Positions 17,182-25,870 of a stretch of 47,171 bases of DNA are shown here, in pieces. Source of the stretch: Mycobacterium sp. 1465703.0. GTDB lineage: Bacteria > Actinomycetota > Actinomycetes > Mycobacteriales > Mycobacteriaceae. The notes beneath the pieces were generated by a model. The model worked only from the letters and a program-made list of their open reading frames with translations, did no database searches and was not told where the DNA came from. Numbering within the stretch: the stretch's first letter is position 1; every line of letters starts with the position of its first letter. Where the stretch lies: the NCBI RefSeq assembly GCF_001672975.1, contig NZ_LZKU01000026.1:1-47171 (forward strand). Direction: 5' to 3'. Made by a program: the position numbers and the translations under genes.

Positions 17182-18714
17182 ATGAGCCAGAACCGTGCCG
17201 ATGTGGTGATCGCCGGGGGCGGACCGAACGGGCTGATGCTTGCATGCGAGCTTGCCCTGGGGGGAGTCCAGCCCGTCGTGCTTGAGCGGCTACGCGCACC
17301 GAGCGACGAAATCAAGGCAAACGGCCTTGTCGGACAAGTGGTTCGAGCCCTTGATATCCGTGGGCTTTATCACGAATTCAGCGGCGATCCGCAACCGCCG
17401 AGGGCGTTGGATGGGTGGATGTTCGCTGGCATCCCGGTCCGATTCTTGGGTGTGCCCGATAACCCGATGTACACGCTGCCGATACCACAGCCGCGCTTGG
17501 TCGCGCTTCTTGAGAGGCGGGCACACACCCTCGGCGTGGACATCCGGTGGGGGCATGAACTGACTGGAATCGCCGGCAGCGACGGCGAACTCGAGCTAAC
17601 CGTGACCGCGGAGGGGAAGGTCTACGAGATCGGCGCCACCTACCTCGTGGGCGCGGACGGCGGTCGTAGCTTTGTCCGCAAGAGCGCCGGAATCGATTTT
17701 CCGGGCGTCACAACTCTGACGGTCTCTCGGATGGCCGACGTGCACGTCGCCGATGAGCTGCGCACTGCCGACGGCGGTATCCACATTCCTGGCTTCGGCC
17801 CAATTCCATTGGGGCGGCCCACTAGAACTGATGGCGGGACCTTCGTGTTCTTCGATCTGTATGGCAGCACTTGGGTGGCCACCGCGGAGTTAGGCACCGG
17901 GCCAAGCGACGAGACACCGATGACCCTGGAGGAGTTGCGCGAAAGCGCGCGGCGAGTGTTGGGCGTCGACTTGCCGTTCGAGCCGCCGCGCGGTCCTGGA
18001 CCGCACAGGCTGCGGCGCATCGTCGGCCAGAATACGCGCCAGGCCGACCGCTATCGCTCCGGAAACGTTTTTCTGGTGGGGGATTCGGCGCATGTGCATT
18101 CCCCGATTGGAGGGCCCGGGCTGAACCTCGGGCTACAGGACGTCATGAACTTGGGTTGGAAGCTGGCCGCCGCCGCCAAGGGTATCGCACCGATTGGACT
18201 GCTTGACACCTATCAGAGCGAGCGCCACCCGGTCGGGGAAAGAGTCATGATGCATTCGTTGGCGCAATTGGCGCTCACCTTGCCCGCTCCTGAAATAAGC
18301 GGTCTGCGTGACCTTTTAGAGGAGCTCCTGCAGGTTCCAGGCGCTGCCGAGCACGTAGCGCACTTGCTGGCGGGCTCCGATGTCCGCTATGACGTCGGTG
18401 ACAACCATCGGCTCGCCGGCCGGTTTCTCCCCGATCTGACGCTAGCCGACGGGCGACGCGTCGCCGAATTGCTACATCACGCGCGTCCCGTGCTGCTCGA
18501 CTTGTCAGGTGGGCATGCCGTCGCAGCAGCGCAGGATTGGCAGGGGCGAATTGAGGCACTCGTTTCGGCGATTCCGGATTGCCCGCTATCCGCGCTGTTG
18601 ATTCGGCCCGACGGCTACGTTGCTTGGGCAGCCGACGCATTCGAAAGTGGTGATGACATTCGGTTACGCGCCGCTTTGCGGCGTTGGTTCGGCGAAGGTG
18701 GCACCAGTGCCTAG
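17182..18714 (+). CDS. FAD-dependent aromatic hydroxylase (PheA/TfdB/RdmE-type monooxygenase)
   Basis: A 510-residue class A flavoprotein monooxygenase. The Rossmann motif is VVIAGGGPNGLMLACELA, the DG motif is LVGADGGRSFVRK, and the FAD ribityl-binding GD motif is FLVGDSAHVHSPIGGPGLN. The C-terminal part (PVLLDLSGG to LIRPDGYVAWA) is the thioredoxin-like domain found in phenol and polyketide hydroxylases. It would use NAD(P)H and O2 to hydroxylate an aromatic or quinone ring. The ATG at 17182 has AAGGGGAAG eight bases upstream, so the open frame further upstream was not used. An SDR gene follows 204 bases later with its own operator-like site; both fit one catabolic regulon. Confidence 0.93.
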   Translation: MSQNRADVVIAGGGPNGLMLACELALGGVQPVVLERLRAPSDEIKANGLVGQVVRALDIRGLYHEFSGDPQPPRALDGWMFAGIPVRFLGVPDNPMYTLPIPQPRLVALLERRAHTLGVDIRWGHELTGIAGSDGELELTVTAEGKVYEIGATYLVGADGGRSFVRKSAGIDFPGVTTLTVSRMADVHVADELRTADGGIHIPGFGPIPLGRPTRTDGGTFVFFDLYGSTWVATAELGTGPSDETPMTLEELRESARRVLGVDLPFEPPRGPGPHRLRRIVGQNTRQADRYRSGNVFLVGDSAHVHSPIGGPGLNLGLQDVMNLGWKLAAAAKGIAPIGLLDTYQSERHPVGERVMMHSLAQLALTLPAPEISGLRDLLEELLQVPGAAEHVAHLLAGSDVRYDVGDNHRLAGRFLPDLTLADGRRVAELLHHARPVLLDLSGGHAVAAAQDWQGRIEALVSAIPDCPLSALLIRPDGYVAWAADAFESGDDIRLRAALRRWFGEGGTSA

Positions 18715-18795
18715 CGGCCGCTGCCCGGCCCCTAAAGCTGCGCACGAACATTTTGGCGGTTTTGGCCAACAAATTACCCGAGACCAGTTACAGTC

Positions 18796-18811
18796 TGATG
18801 AACATTCATCG
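18796..18811. promoter_or_regulatory. operator-like palindrome, site 5
   Basis: TGATGAACATTCATCG, 14 of 16 matches to the consensus, 108 bases before the SDR start codon. This is one of the cleanest sites. Confidence 0.6.
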
Positions 18812-18918
18812 TGCCGTGCGGGTCGACGTGCCGCAGCCGGCGGTGGCGGAAGACCCAAAACGCATTAACGGTTCGGCCCTTCTGGTCGACCACGATCGAG
18901 TCGCAAAGGAGCGGTGAA

Positions 18919-19878
18919 TTGGGATATTTGGATGGCAAGGTCGCGATCGTAACGGGCGGCGGGCGTGGCATTGGTCGCGCTCACGCATTGAAGCTGAGCC
19001 GAGAAGGCGCGGCAGTGCTCGTCAACGATCTGGGTGCGGCTATCGACGGTGAGGGTGCTGTCAGCAGTGGGCCTGCGGCCGAGGTGGCCGAGGAAATCAT
19101 CGCGGCGGGCGGCCGCGCTGCGATTGATACCACAGACGTTTCTGATTGGGACGGGGTTGGCGGATTGGTGGAGGCGGCGCTCGACGCCTTTGGACGGCTG
19201 GACATCGTGGTGAACAATGCCATGATCGCGCGGTTCTGCACCATCGATCAAGTGACCCGTGATGATTGGGAGCGCACGATTGCCGTCGGCTTAAATGGCA
19301 CTGCCGCAGTGTGTCATTGGGCATCGGCGCACTGGCGCAAACAAGGGCCTGAAGCCGGCCGCCGGATTATCAACACCTCGTCAGCTGTCGGACTGACACC
19401 AATGGGAAACAACCCGATGTATGTGGCGGTCAAGGCGGGTGTAGCCGCGCTGACCATCGCTTGCGCTGTCGAGCTCGCTGACCTTGGCGTTCGGGCCAAT
19501 GCGTTGGCCCCGGTCGCGCGCACCCGCGTCAGCGAATTCGTTGCAGGTCCGCTAATGAGCCAGATTCCAGAAGGATTCGATCGCATGGCGCCGGATCATG
19601 TGGCCACTCTCGGGGCTTTCCTTGCATCGCCCCTGTGCCGATTCACCGGAAGGGTATTCGGGGTCGTCGGCGATGACGTGACAATCTTCGAGGGCTGGTC
19701 CGCCGAGCGCCACCTCGACAACGACGAGAAGCCGTGGACAGTCGAGGCCCTCGCTGCGGTGCTGCGGGACGTGCCCCTCCAACAGGACGGTTGGACGCAG
19801 GCCATCAAGGGCAAGCAGCCACATTTTACGCCCCCGCATGCGGCGCTCGAACAACTCGCTGCTGTCGAGAACGGGTGA
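18919..19878 (+). CDS. short-chain dehydrogenase/reductase
   Basis: A 319-residue classical SDR with a C-terminal extension. The cofactor motif is VTGGGRGIGRAHA (residues 11-23), followed by NNA at 99-101, catalytic serine S154 or S155 (NTSSAVG), Y168 and K172 (YVAVK). The TTG at 18919 has AAAGGAGCGG five to fourteen bases upstream and places the first strand right at the N-terminus, so it was taken as the start. The extra ~70 C-terminal residues (FEGWSAERHLDNDEKPWTV) resemble those of SDRs related to multifunctional 3-hydroxyacyl-CoA dehydrogenases. Oxidation of a hydroxyl intermediate is likely; the substrate is unknown. Confidence 0.92.
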   Translation: MGYLDGKVAIVTGGGRGIGRAHALKLSREGAAVLVNDLGAAIDGEGAVSSGPAAEVAEEIIAAGGRAAIDTTDVSDWDGVGGLVEAALDAFGRLDIVVNNAMIARFCTIDQVTRDDWERTIAVGLNGTAAVCHWASAHWRKQGPEAGRRIINTSSAVGLTPMGNNPMYVAVKAGVAALTIACAVELADLGVRANALAPVARTRVSEFVAGPLMSQIPEGFDRMAPDHVATLGAFLASPLCRFTGRVFGVVGDDVTIFEGWSAERHLDNDEKPWTVEALAAVLRDVPLQQDGWTQAIKGKQPHFTPPHAALEQLAAVENG

Positions 19879-21038
19879 CCTGCAAAGCTTGTGAGCTGAT
19901 TTGCACGGGCGGTTTTTAGCACGGGCGCGAACGTGTGTCCGGTGGTGCGGCAGTCAACGTCAGGGCAGCGAGTCGGTCGTTCAGGCAGGTGGCCGGCTGC
20001 CGATCTTTCCGCGCGTCGCTGCTGGCGACATATGAGTTCTGGACAGCCGTCATGAGAATAAGACTGCTGATTTATTGAGCTATGCGGGCATCGCGTCCAT
20101 GCAGGGACACGATGTATCACGTGCGGACCGACCTGAAGTTTGATTCGCGGAGCGTGAAGCTATCTACAACGTGGAGGGTTACCCGCGGTCCGCCTCCGCG
20201 ACGGCCCCAGTCGAACTTGGCGATCGCTGACCAGCCCTCCAAGTGAGAAGCGCGAAGACCACGTCGTCGGTGAGTACTCAACGGCGCGCTCACCGTAGCC
20301 GAGATCCACGACTGCCTAGTAGGTAGATTCCAACGCCCACAGTCGATTCCACAACGAGCAGGTTGCAGCGGTACCGTCGCGCCGTCCTGTCAATCGCCAC
20401 GAAGGTCTCGGCTTGATTGTTGGGCATGAAATACACCAATGCTGGCGAGCGCGGTGAACGCTGCAGGCTCTATAGATCCGGTCATGACGAGCATGCTTGC
20501 CATCGGCGCCGGCCGTAATCAGAAAGATGCGGTGCGATGGCGGAAACGAAGGTAAGTGGATTTCCCATGACGTCCACGCCAGTACCGGCACCTGTGGTGC
20601 AACGATTAAACGGACACAACTGCGCCTTCCAAACGCAGAGCGGGCACCGCATTGTCCGGGCGCGGAGCCCCGATGATCACTAGTCTCTCGGTGGGGCGAT
20701 CGGCATACTGTTCGCTTCGCTGCTTGGCGACAGCCGAAGGTGACTAGGTTGCGATCTCGATGACTGTGCGGTGGCGGCATCGTGCCAGGGGGAGGCTGAC
20801 CGAGATGCACTAATTGACAACGTCGTCGGTGAGCCATCGGCGCATCTCATTAGCGCGTTTCGTGAACTCTTCTGGGGCGGCGATGAGGTCAGCCAATCGT
20901 GCTCCGTGTTGGCCACCCGCTCCAGCTGTGTGAAGTTGCACCGAGAGCCTCACGAGTTCCTCACCGCCCGCGTCTACGATTGCGGCTCAATCACTTCGGG
21001 TTGCGGTGTTTGTCTGGTTTGGCGCAGATGCGAATTCC
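19879..21038. other. gene-poor region between SDR and Rieske gene
   Basis: About 1.2 kb without an intact gene. On the minus strand at 20810-20986 a frame without a start reads LIAAPEEFTKRANEMRRWL and ends at 20810; it looks like a genuine protein C-terminus, but no family was recognised. The rest shows no recognisable family in the frames examined. Confidence 0.4.
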
Positions 21039-22334
21039 CTAACCGGGCACCGCCGCGATGGCGGGGTGGGTGTGGTGGTCGGTGTGTCCCTCTGTGAACA
21101 GTCCGGACAAGACTTCGCGTGCACGCGCCTCCCCGCGCTCCACGTTCTGCGGGTCCCGGCCGGCTTCCACGTCGTCGACCATCTGGCTTAGCAGACGGCG
21201 GAGCATCACCACGCCCTTGTCGGTGGTCGCCAACGTCTCCTCGGAGTGCTGGGTGATCGAGCCCTGCGAAGTTTGGGCCTCCATGTCGCCGGGGTAGCGC
21301 TGGGCATCCTCTTCGGTCATTTCCCAGAAATACTTGCCATTTTGCTTGATGCCCAGAGCAATGCGCATCAGGCGCTCAATGCTGGTCGCTCGGACGGCGA
21401 CGAAGCTCCTGAACGACGTGTCATCACAAGGCACGGCCCAAATGAGGCAGTCGTGCGGCTGATCTATCCGCAGCTTTACGAAATCTGGTAAGGCGACGAT
21501 GTTGGGGAGGTGGCATTCGGTGGTCCACACCAGTTTTCGGGACCCACCATCGGGATCCTCTTTTTGGAAGCTCTGACGGTAGAGCGCACCGTGTTCTGAC
21601 TTTTCGTACACGATGGCCCCCGGCAACGCGTAGGGGTCAAAGAATGACACGGGGAACCCATCTGCCTCGCCGGCGCCCTCGAATTGAGGGCCGCTGTGTG
21701 TGTAGTGCAGCCACGAGGCATGCACGGGGTCCATCGCATTTTCAAAGGACTGCAACCAGTTGCACTCGGTCAATAGACCCGTGACGTTCATGCCTGGCAC
21801 CGGGATTTCGCTGAATAGTTCCTCTCCCTCGCCGAATTCCTCGAGCATCCGGTAGCGCGGTAGGGGGGGCTTGTGTTCGGGTGGGCCCATGTAGACAAAC
21901 ACCAGCCCGTAGCGTTCTTCCACGGGATACCACGGTTGGCGGGCAGCGTCGCGGCGCCGGCCACGATCGGGTTCGCACGCCTGCTCCAGGCAGCGACCCT
22001 GCACATCAAACTTCCAACCGTGATAGCAGCAGCGGATACCGTCCTCCTCGATGCGCCCGTAGTACAGGCTGCTGCCCCGATGCGCACACCGTTCGAACAC
22101 CACTCCTGCGCGCCCGCGTCCATCGCGGAACACAATTAAGTTTTCGCCCAACACCTTTGTGCGGTGTGGCACGTCACTTGTCAACCCGTTCGAGGACGCG
22201 ATTGGGTGCCAATAGCGGCGCAGCGCCTCACCCATCGGCGTGCCGGGGCCTACCTCAGTCAAGCGCGCGTTGTGCGACGACGGAGGACGGCCATAGCCCG
22301 TGCCGGTATCTGGCCCAGACGATGTGGTAGTCAA
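21039..22334 (-). CDS. Rieske non-heme iron terminal oxygenase (VanA/phthalate-type)
   Basis: A 431-residue aromatic oxygenase alpha subunit. The Rieske centre is C83-x-H85 (ERCAHRGSSLYYG) with C102-x2-H105 (IRCCYHGWKFD), and the mononuclear iron site is formed by D202, H205 and H210 (NAMDPVHASWLH). It has the domain layout of single-component terminal oxygenases served by PDR/VanB-type reductases, of which two are encoded nearby. It would hydroxylate or demethylate an aromatic or related ring. The TTG start at 22334 follows AAAGGGG closely and lies 17 bases after the hydrolase stop, so this is the last gene of the four-gene operon beginning at 24674. Confidence 0.93.
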   Translation of the reverse strand: MTTTSSGPDTGTGYGRPPSSHNARLTEVGPGTPMGEALRRYWHPIASSNGLTSDVPHRTKVLGENLIVFRDGRGRAGVVFERCAHRGSSLYYGRIEEDGIRCCYHGWKFDVQGRCLEQACEPDRGRRRDAARQPWYPVEERYGLVFVYMGPPEHKPPLPRYRMLEEFGEGEELFSEIPVPGMNVTGLLTECNWLQSFENAMDPVHASWLHYTHSGPQFEGAGEADGFPVSFFDPYALPGAIVYEKSEHGALYRQSFQKEDPDGGSRKLVWTTECHLPNIVALPDFVKLRIDQPHDCLIWAVPCDDTSFRSFVAVRATSIERLMRIALGIKQNGKYFWEMTEEDAQRYPGDMEAQTSQGSITQHSEETLATTDKGVVMLRRLLSQMVDDVEAGRDPQNVERGEARAREVLSGLFTEGHTDHHTHPAIAAVPG

Positions 22335-22351
22335 CGTTGACCCCTTTCAGA

Positions 22352-23179
22352 TCAGGCCGGGTCGGCGCCCGGCGCGGGCATCGATGCGAATGGATTGGCG
22401 TCGATGATCTCTTTGGCGACCAGTTCGCGTTCTGCGACCTCGGCACGTAGGAACGCAACGGCGAGATCGGTTGTGGCATCGCCATAGCGGGGTGTCATGT
22501 CGAATTCATGATCCTGGCCGGCGAAAATGTGTAGTTCGCTTCTGACACCCGCCACGGCGAGCGCCTCGAAGAGGCGCAGGCTAGCGACAGGCGATACGAA
22601 TCGATCGGCTGCGCCGTGAACGAGCGCCGTTGGCGGGAATCGGGCATCGATATGGGTGAGTGGGCTCGCGCCTGCGGCGGCCTCGGCGGTCGCGTCGGGT
22701 CCTAGCAGCATCTGCGCGGGCATGTCACCGGCTGACGGTGCCAACGACATCGCGGCCGGCGGGTAGTAGGCGATCACTCCGCTGGCAACCGGCGTCGAGT
22801 CGTTGGCGAGGGTATCGGCACCCAGCAGGGCGAGTTGTGCGCCTGCGCTGTGGCCTTGCAGCACGATTCGCCCAGTGTCTACGGCAAATTCGCCGGCGTG
22901 CCGGTAAGTCCATCGCAGCGCCGCACGCACATCGTCGAGCTGAGCTGGCCATGGTGCCGTGTCCAGCAACCGGTAGCCGACGGCGATGGCGGTGATGCCC
23001 CGTGCGGCCAGCGCCTGGCATCGTGGGTGCACCACAGCGCGGTCGCCATGAAGGAAGGCTCCTCCATGTAGGACCAGGACAGCTGTGTGCAAATCAACTG
23101 CGGCAGTTGGTCTGACGATATCTAGCCGCTGGCGGGCGTCGGCGCCTGCGATGTAATCGAAGGTCGAAAAGCTACCCAT
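22352..23179 (-). CDS. alpha/beta hydrolase (HSL/carboxylesterase-like)
   Basis: A 275-residue hydrolase with HGGAF (residues 38-42, oxyanion hole), the nucleophile S111 in QGHSAGAQ, the acid in HGAADRF and the histidine in GQDHEFD, the order of hormone-sensitive-lipase-type esterases. The ATG at 23179 lies just after the LLM gene stop; a longer frame reaching into that gene has no homology and was not used. In the operon it could hydrolyse an ester or lactone made by the neighbouring flavin enzyme; this is inferred from position alone. Confidence 0.9.
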   Translation of the reverse strand: MGSFSTFDYIAGADARQRLDIVRPTAAVDLHTAVLVLHGGAFLHGDRAVVHPRCQALAARGITAIAVGYRLLDTAPWPAQLDDVRAALRWTYRHAGEFAVDTGRIVLQGHSAGAQLALLGADTLANDSTPVASGVIAYYPPAAMSLAPSAGDMPAQMLLGPDATAEAAAGASPLTHIDARFPPTALVHGAADRFVSPVASLRLFEALAVAGVRSELHIFAGQDHEFDMTPRYGDATTDLAVAFLRAEVAERELVAKEIIDANPFASMPAPGADPA

Positions 23180-23186
23180 CGCCGCG

Positions 23187-24200
23187 TCAGCCGATCTGTG
23201 CTTCGCGCAGGCGGGGGATGACCTCGCGACCATACAATTCATGGGTGCGGCGTAATTCGTCCGGGTCGAAGATGTTGAACGTGGTCAGAAAGTTTCCGAC
23301 GCCAGCGGTGGTGCATTGACGAATGATCTCATCGGCTACCTGCTTCGGAGACCCGTAGATTAGCTCGTCGTTACTGATCGGAGCCTCACCCGCATCCGGG
23401 ATTTTTGCGGCCTCGGCGCTTACGCGGAAGAACTCCTGGGTGCCTCGCTTTGCCGCGGCGCCAGCCTGATCGCGTTCAGAATCGTCCGTGACGACGGTGA
23501 CGGCACGCCGGATCGCGACGCGGTCGGGCCCGGTCGGCATTCCCGCCGATTTGGCGCCTTCCTGGTAGGCCTCGACTACCGCTGTCAGTTGTTCGACGTC
23601 GGCGAAGCCGGTGCACATCTTCACCCCGCGCTGCCCAGCGCGCCGTGCCGAGTCCGGGCTGGTCGAGGCGGTCCATACTGACGGCGCGGACCGTAGGAAA
23701 CTCGGTGTGAGCCGCACGTCATCGAACGAGAAGTGCTGGCCCTGATGCGACACGAGTGGCTTGGCGATCGCCGCCTGCAGTACGTCGAGTGTTTCGGCAT
23801 GCACTTGTGCCGCGTATTCACGGGAAATTCCGACGACGGCCAGTTCTGGAGGAATGCCGCTGACGACGCCCATCTCTAAGCGTCCTTCGGTGAGGTGATC
23901 GAGCATTGCAAACTCCTCGGCTACCCGCCAGGGCGTGGCATACGGCGACACCGTGCCGAGCACACCCAGGCGCAGCTTCGTGGTGCGCGCCGCGAGGTGG
24001 GCGATCACGAGATTCGGTGAGGGACTGTATCCCGGCCCGAAGTGATGTTCGCTGAAGAAGATGCCCTCCCATCCGAGCGCTTCGTCGTCAACCCAGAGGT
24101 CGAGGTAGTTCTTGTACTGCTGGTGAATGGCGGCGGGGTCCTCGCGGCGGGCAGGATCGTGGATCGAATGGAAGAACTCAAAGAGCCAAGGCTTGATCAT
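23187..24200 (-). CDS. LLM-class (luciferase-like) flavin-dependent oxidoreductase
   Basis: A 337-residue bacterial luciferase-like protein. Landmarks are FFSEHHFGPGYSPSPN near residue 48, LRLGVLGTVSPYATPWRVAEEFAMLDHLTEGRLEMG in outline, and the late YGSPKQVADEI motif of FMNH2-binding family members. Such enzymes take reduced FMN and add oxygen to, or oxidise, substrates; some are Baeyer-Villiger-type. A Baeyer-Villiger step followed by the adjacent esterase would be a coherent pair, but the sequence alone does not show this. The ATG at 24200 is 57 bases downstream of the GlcG-like gene. Confidence 0.92.
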   Translation of the reverse strand: MIKPWLFEFFHSIHDPARREDPAAIHQQYKNYLDLWVDDEALGWEGIFFSEHHFGPGYSPSPNLVIAHLAARTTKLRLGVLGTVSPYATPWRVAEEFAMLDHLTEGRLEMGVVSGIPPELAVVGISREYAAQVHAETLDVLQAAIAKPLVSHQGQHFSFDDVRLTPSFLRSAPSVWTASTSPDSARRAGQRGVKMCTGFADVEQLTAVVEAYQEGAKSAGMPTGPDRVAIRRAVTVVTDDSERDQAGAAAKRGTQEFFRVSAEAAKIPDAGEAPISNDELIYGSPKQVADEIIRQCTTAGVGNFLTTFNIFDPDELRRTHELYGREVIPRLREAQIG

Positions 24201-24257
24201 TGTGGTCTGGTGCCTCCGGATTTGGCTGACTTGCAGCGGTTTTCGGGCTGGGATAGT

Positions 24258-24674
24258 TCAGAGCAGTGTTTGAACCTGCTTCAGCGCCTCCTCGGCGACG
24301 TTGTTATCGGTTGCGCCATCGGCGCCACCAACGCCGATGCCGCCGATGACCTCGCCATCTACTGAGATCGGTAGTCCACCGGGGGCTGGAAGGAGCTGCG
24401 GATCCACCACGTGGGGCGGCGAAATGGCCATCTGCGGGTCAGCCGCGAACTGGGCGAAAAGAGTCGTGGGCATTCCGGTAACCGCCGCCGTGTAGGCCTT
24501 GCGCCGACTGGTCTCGATCGCCATAGGTCCCGCTCCGTCGTCGCTGAGAATCACTTTCGTGATGCCGCTGCGATTGACGATGGAAACACTGAGCCACAGC
24601 CCTTTCTTGCGTCCCAGGTCTATGGCAGCTTGAGCAGCGGCATGCGCCGCCTCATAAGACAGGGCCTCTCTCAA
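24258..24674 (-). CDS. GlcG/HbpS-like (DUF336) protein
   Basis: A 138-residue protein of the GlcG/HbpS family: repeated helix, then DGAGPMAIETSRRKAYTAAV, MPTTLFAQF, and PAPGGLPISVDGEVIGGIGVGG. Members include heme-binding HbpS and many proteins of unknown role that accompany catabolic oxygenases. The TTG at 24674 is preceded by AAGGAG at the right distance, and the damaged paralogue at 11133 uses the same TTG context. It is the first gene of the minus-strand operon and lies directly behind two operator-like palindromes. A scaffold, cofactor or small-ligand role in the pathway is possible; none is shown. Confidence 0.88.
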   Translation of the reverse strand: MREALSYEAAHAAAQAAIDLGRKKGLWLSVSIVNRSGITKVILSDDGAGPMAIETSRRKAYTAAVTGMPTTLFAQFAADPQMAISPPHVVDPQLLPAPGGLPISVDGEVIGGIGVGGADGATDNNVAEEALKQVQTLL

Positions 24675-24724
24675 CCGTGACTCCTTACGTTAGGACGGCG
24701 CGAAGGACTCGTAACCGCAGTGAA

Positions 24725-24740
24725 TGATGATTATTCATCT
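24725..24740. promoter_or_regulatory. operator-like palindrome, site 6
   Basis: TGATGATTATTCATCT, 14 of 16 matches to the consensus, 51 bases upstream of the GlcG-like start on the minus strand. Confidence 0.6.
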
Positions 24741-24785
24741 CGAACAGTACTGACGCGTGACGCTACGCGAGCTGCAGCGGCTAGT

Positions 24786-24801
24786 CAATGAGTATTCATC
24801 A
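24786..24801. promoter_or_regulatory. operator-like palindrome, site 7
   Basis: CAATGAGTATTCATCA, 13 of 16 matches. On the minus strand it is followed at once by TTGACT, a possible -35 box for the GlcG-to-Rieske operon. The spacing between sites 6 and 7 is 61 bases centre to centre, close to six helical turns, which could let two dimers sit on the same face. Confidence 0.55.
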
Positions 24802-25013
24802 AGAGATCGAGGGGTCGCGGCGACTTGACGAGGATTCGCCGCACGGTTGATCGTCGTGCGTGGCAGGGGGGAACCCAGCATTCGCCGCCGGCGCAGACAT
24901 TTCGAATGTTTGTCCGTGTATCGAGCTCGCTGGGTTAGCCTCTGGTCTTTGACTTGCGCGTAAGGGGTGGCCTGTACTGTCATTCTGCGTACCACCCAGC
25001 ACAACTGCGACGA

Positions 25014-25345
25014 ATGCGAGTTCGCGGCCGCGTCCAGTCGTATAGCAAAGCGGGCCAACCGATCTCATTGATTGAGTGGGTCGCTGTGCGCCGGGATCCT
25101 GGGGACTGGCGCGGTCGGTTATTGGCGAGGTAAAGCGGTGCCTGGAGTTTTACTTTCTGGCTGGACCTGGACGGGGGCTTTGACGTGGGCGCCACTGTGG
25201 CGAACTTCGAAGCTCACGTCGTGGGGTTCGGCAGCCAGCCACATGTCGAATGGATGTGGCCACCCGATATGCTCGCCCGCGCGCTCGCACTGCGCAGGCG
25301 GACAGTCGATTACGTTGAACGCGGGATTATCCCGCCGCAATGGGG
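25014..25345 (+). pseudogene. broken copy of the unknown 121-residue protein
   Basis: From the ATG at 25014 the frame reads RVQSYSKAGQPISLIEW and VAVRRDPGDWRGRL, then hits a stop at 25131. A frameshift just before that stop brings in a second frame (SFTFWLDLDGGFDVGATVA, HVVGFGSQPHVEWMWPPD, YVERGIIPP) that matches the rest of the intact protein at 16030-16395. Its 3' end overlaps the convergent tetR remnant. Confidence 0.75.
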
Positions 25346-25870
25346 ATCTGCGCTCAATGGGAAGCCGTCGGCGATGAGGTCTGGGGCGATCTCACCGCGC
25401 TGCTGTCGTTGACGGGCATTGGTCAGCAACGGCGCCAACCGCTCGACGAGGCGGGCGTGGTCTTGGTCTTGAAACCATTCGCGGATCAGGGCACTACCCC
25501 AAGTGCTTTGTTCGCTGATGTAATGGATCAAAGCGGTCATCACGTCGATGAGCGGCACGTCGCTCTCCGAAACGCTCCGGCTGGTGTTCATCCAGCGGTC
25601 GCCGAGCGCCTCGAATAGGCCTTTTTTGCCGCCGAAGTGATAGGTGATGAGCTGGTGGGCAACGCCGGCGCGTTCGGCGATTCGCGTCACCCGTGCACCG
25701 TCGTAGCCGAAGCTACCGAACTTTCGGTGGCCGCGTTGAGGATCAGCTGGCGGGTGCGCGGGGTTTCGGTGCAGGCCGGGGTCCTCGGAACAGCGTCGTC
25801 GCTGTGGGCTAGCGGTCGTCTCCGACTGGGCTGAACCCTCGCTCGCGGGCAACCGGGTTTTGCCGGCCAT
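25310..25870 (-). pseudogene. TetR-family regulator, damaged paralogue of 10123-10866
   Basis: The open frame of 186 codons keeps the TetR recognition region (FGYDGARVTRIAERAGVAHQ, LITYHFGGKKGLFEALGDRW) and part of the effector domain up to RGEIAPDL, then diverges into unrelated residues where the paralogue continues for another 60. In the first helix, residues read HPPADPQRGHRK where the paralogue has RTRQLILDAANDE. The expected residues (RQLILNAAT) are present in another frame, so a two-base loss near 25770 and a one-base loss near 25730 compensate each other. The scrambled helix 1 and the lost C-terminus make a working repressor unlikely. Confidence 0.75.

Noticed and set aside
20595..20645. 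A tRNA-Gly-like anticodon arm (loop CTTCCAA flanked by TGCG and CGCA)
   Set aside because: The next pair is a C-A mismatch, no T-arm or acceptor stem could be formed, so a tRNA gene is not supported.
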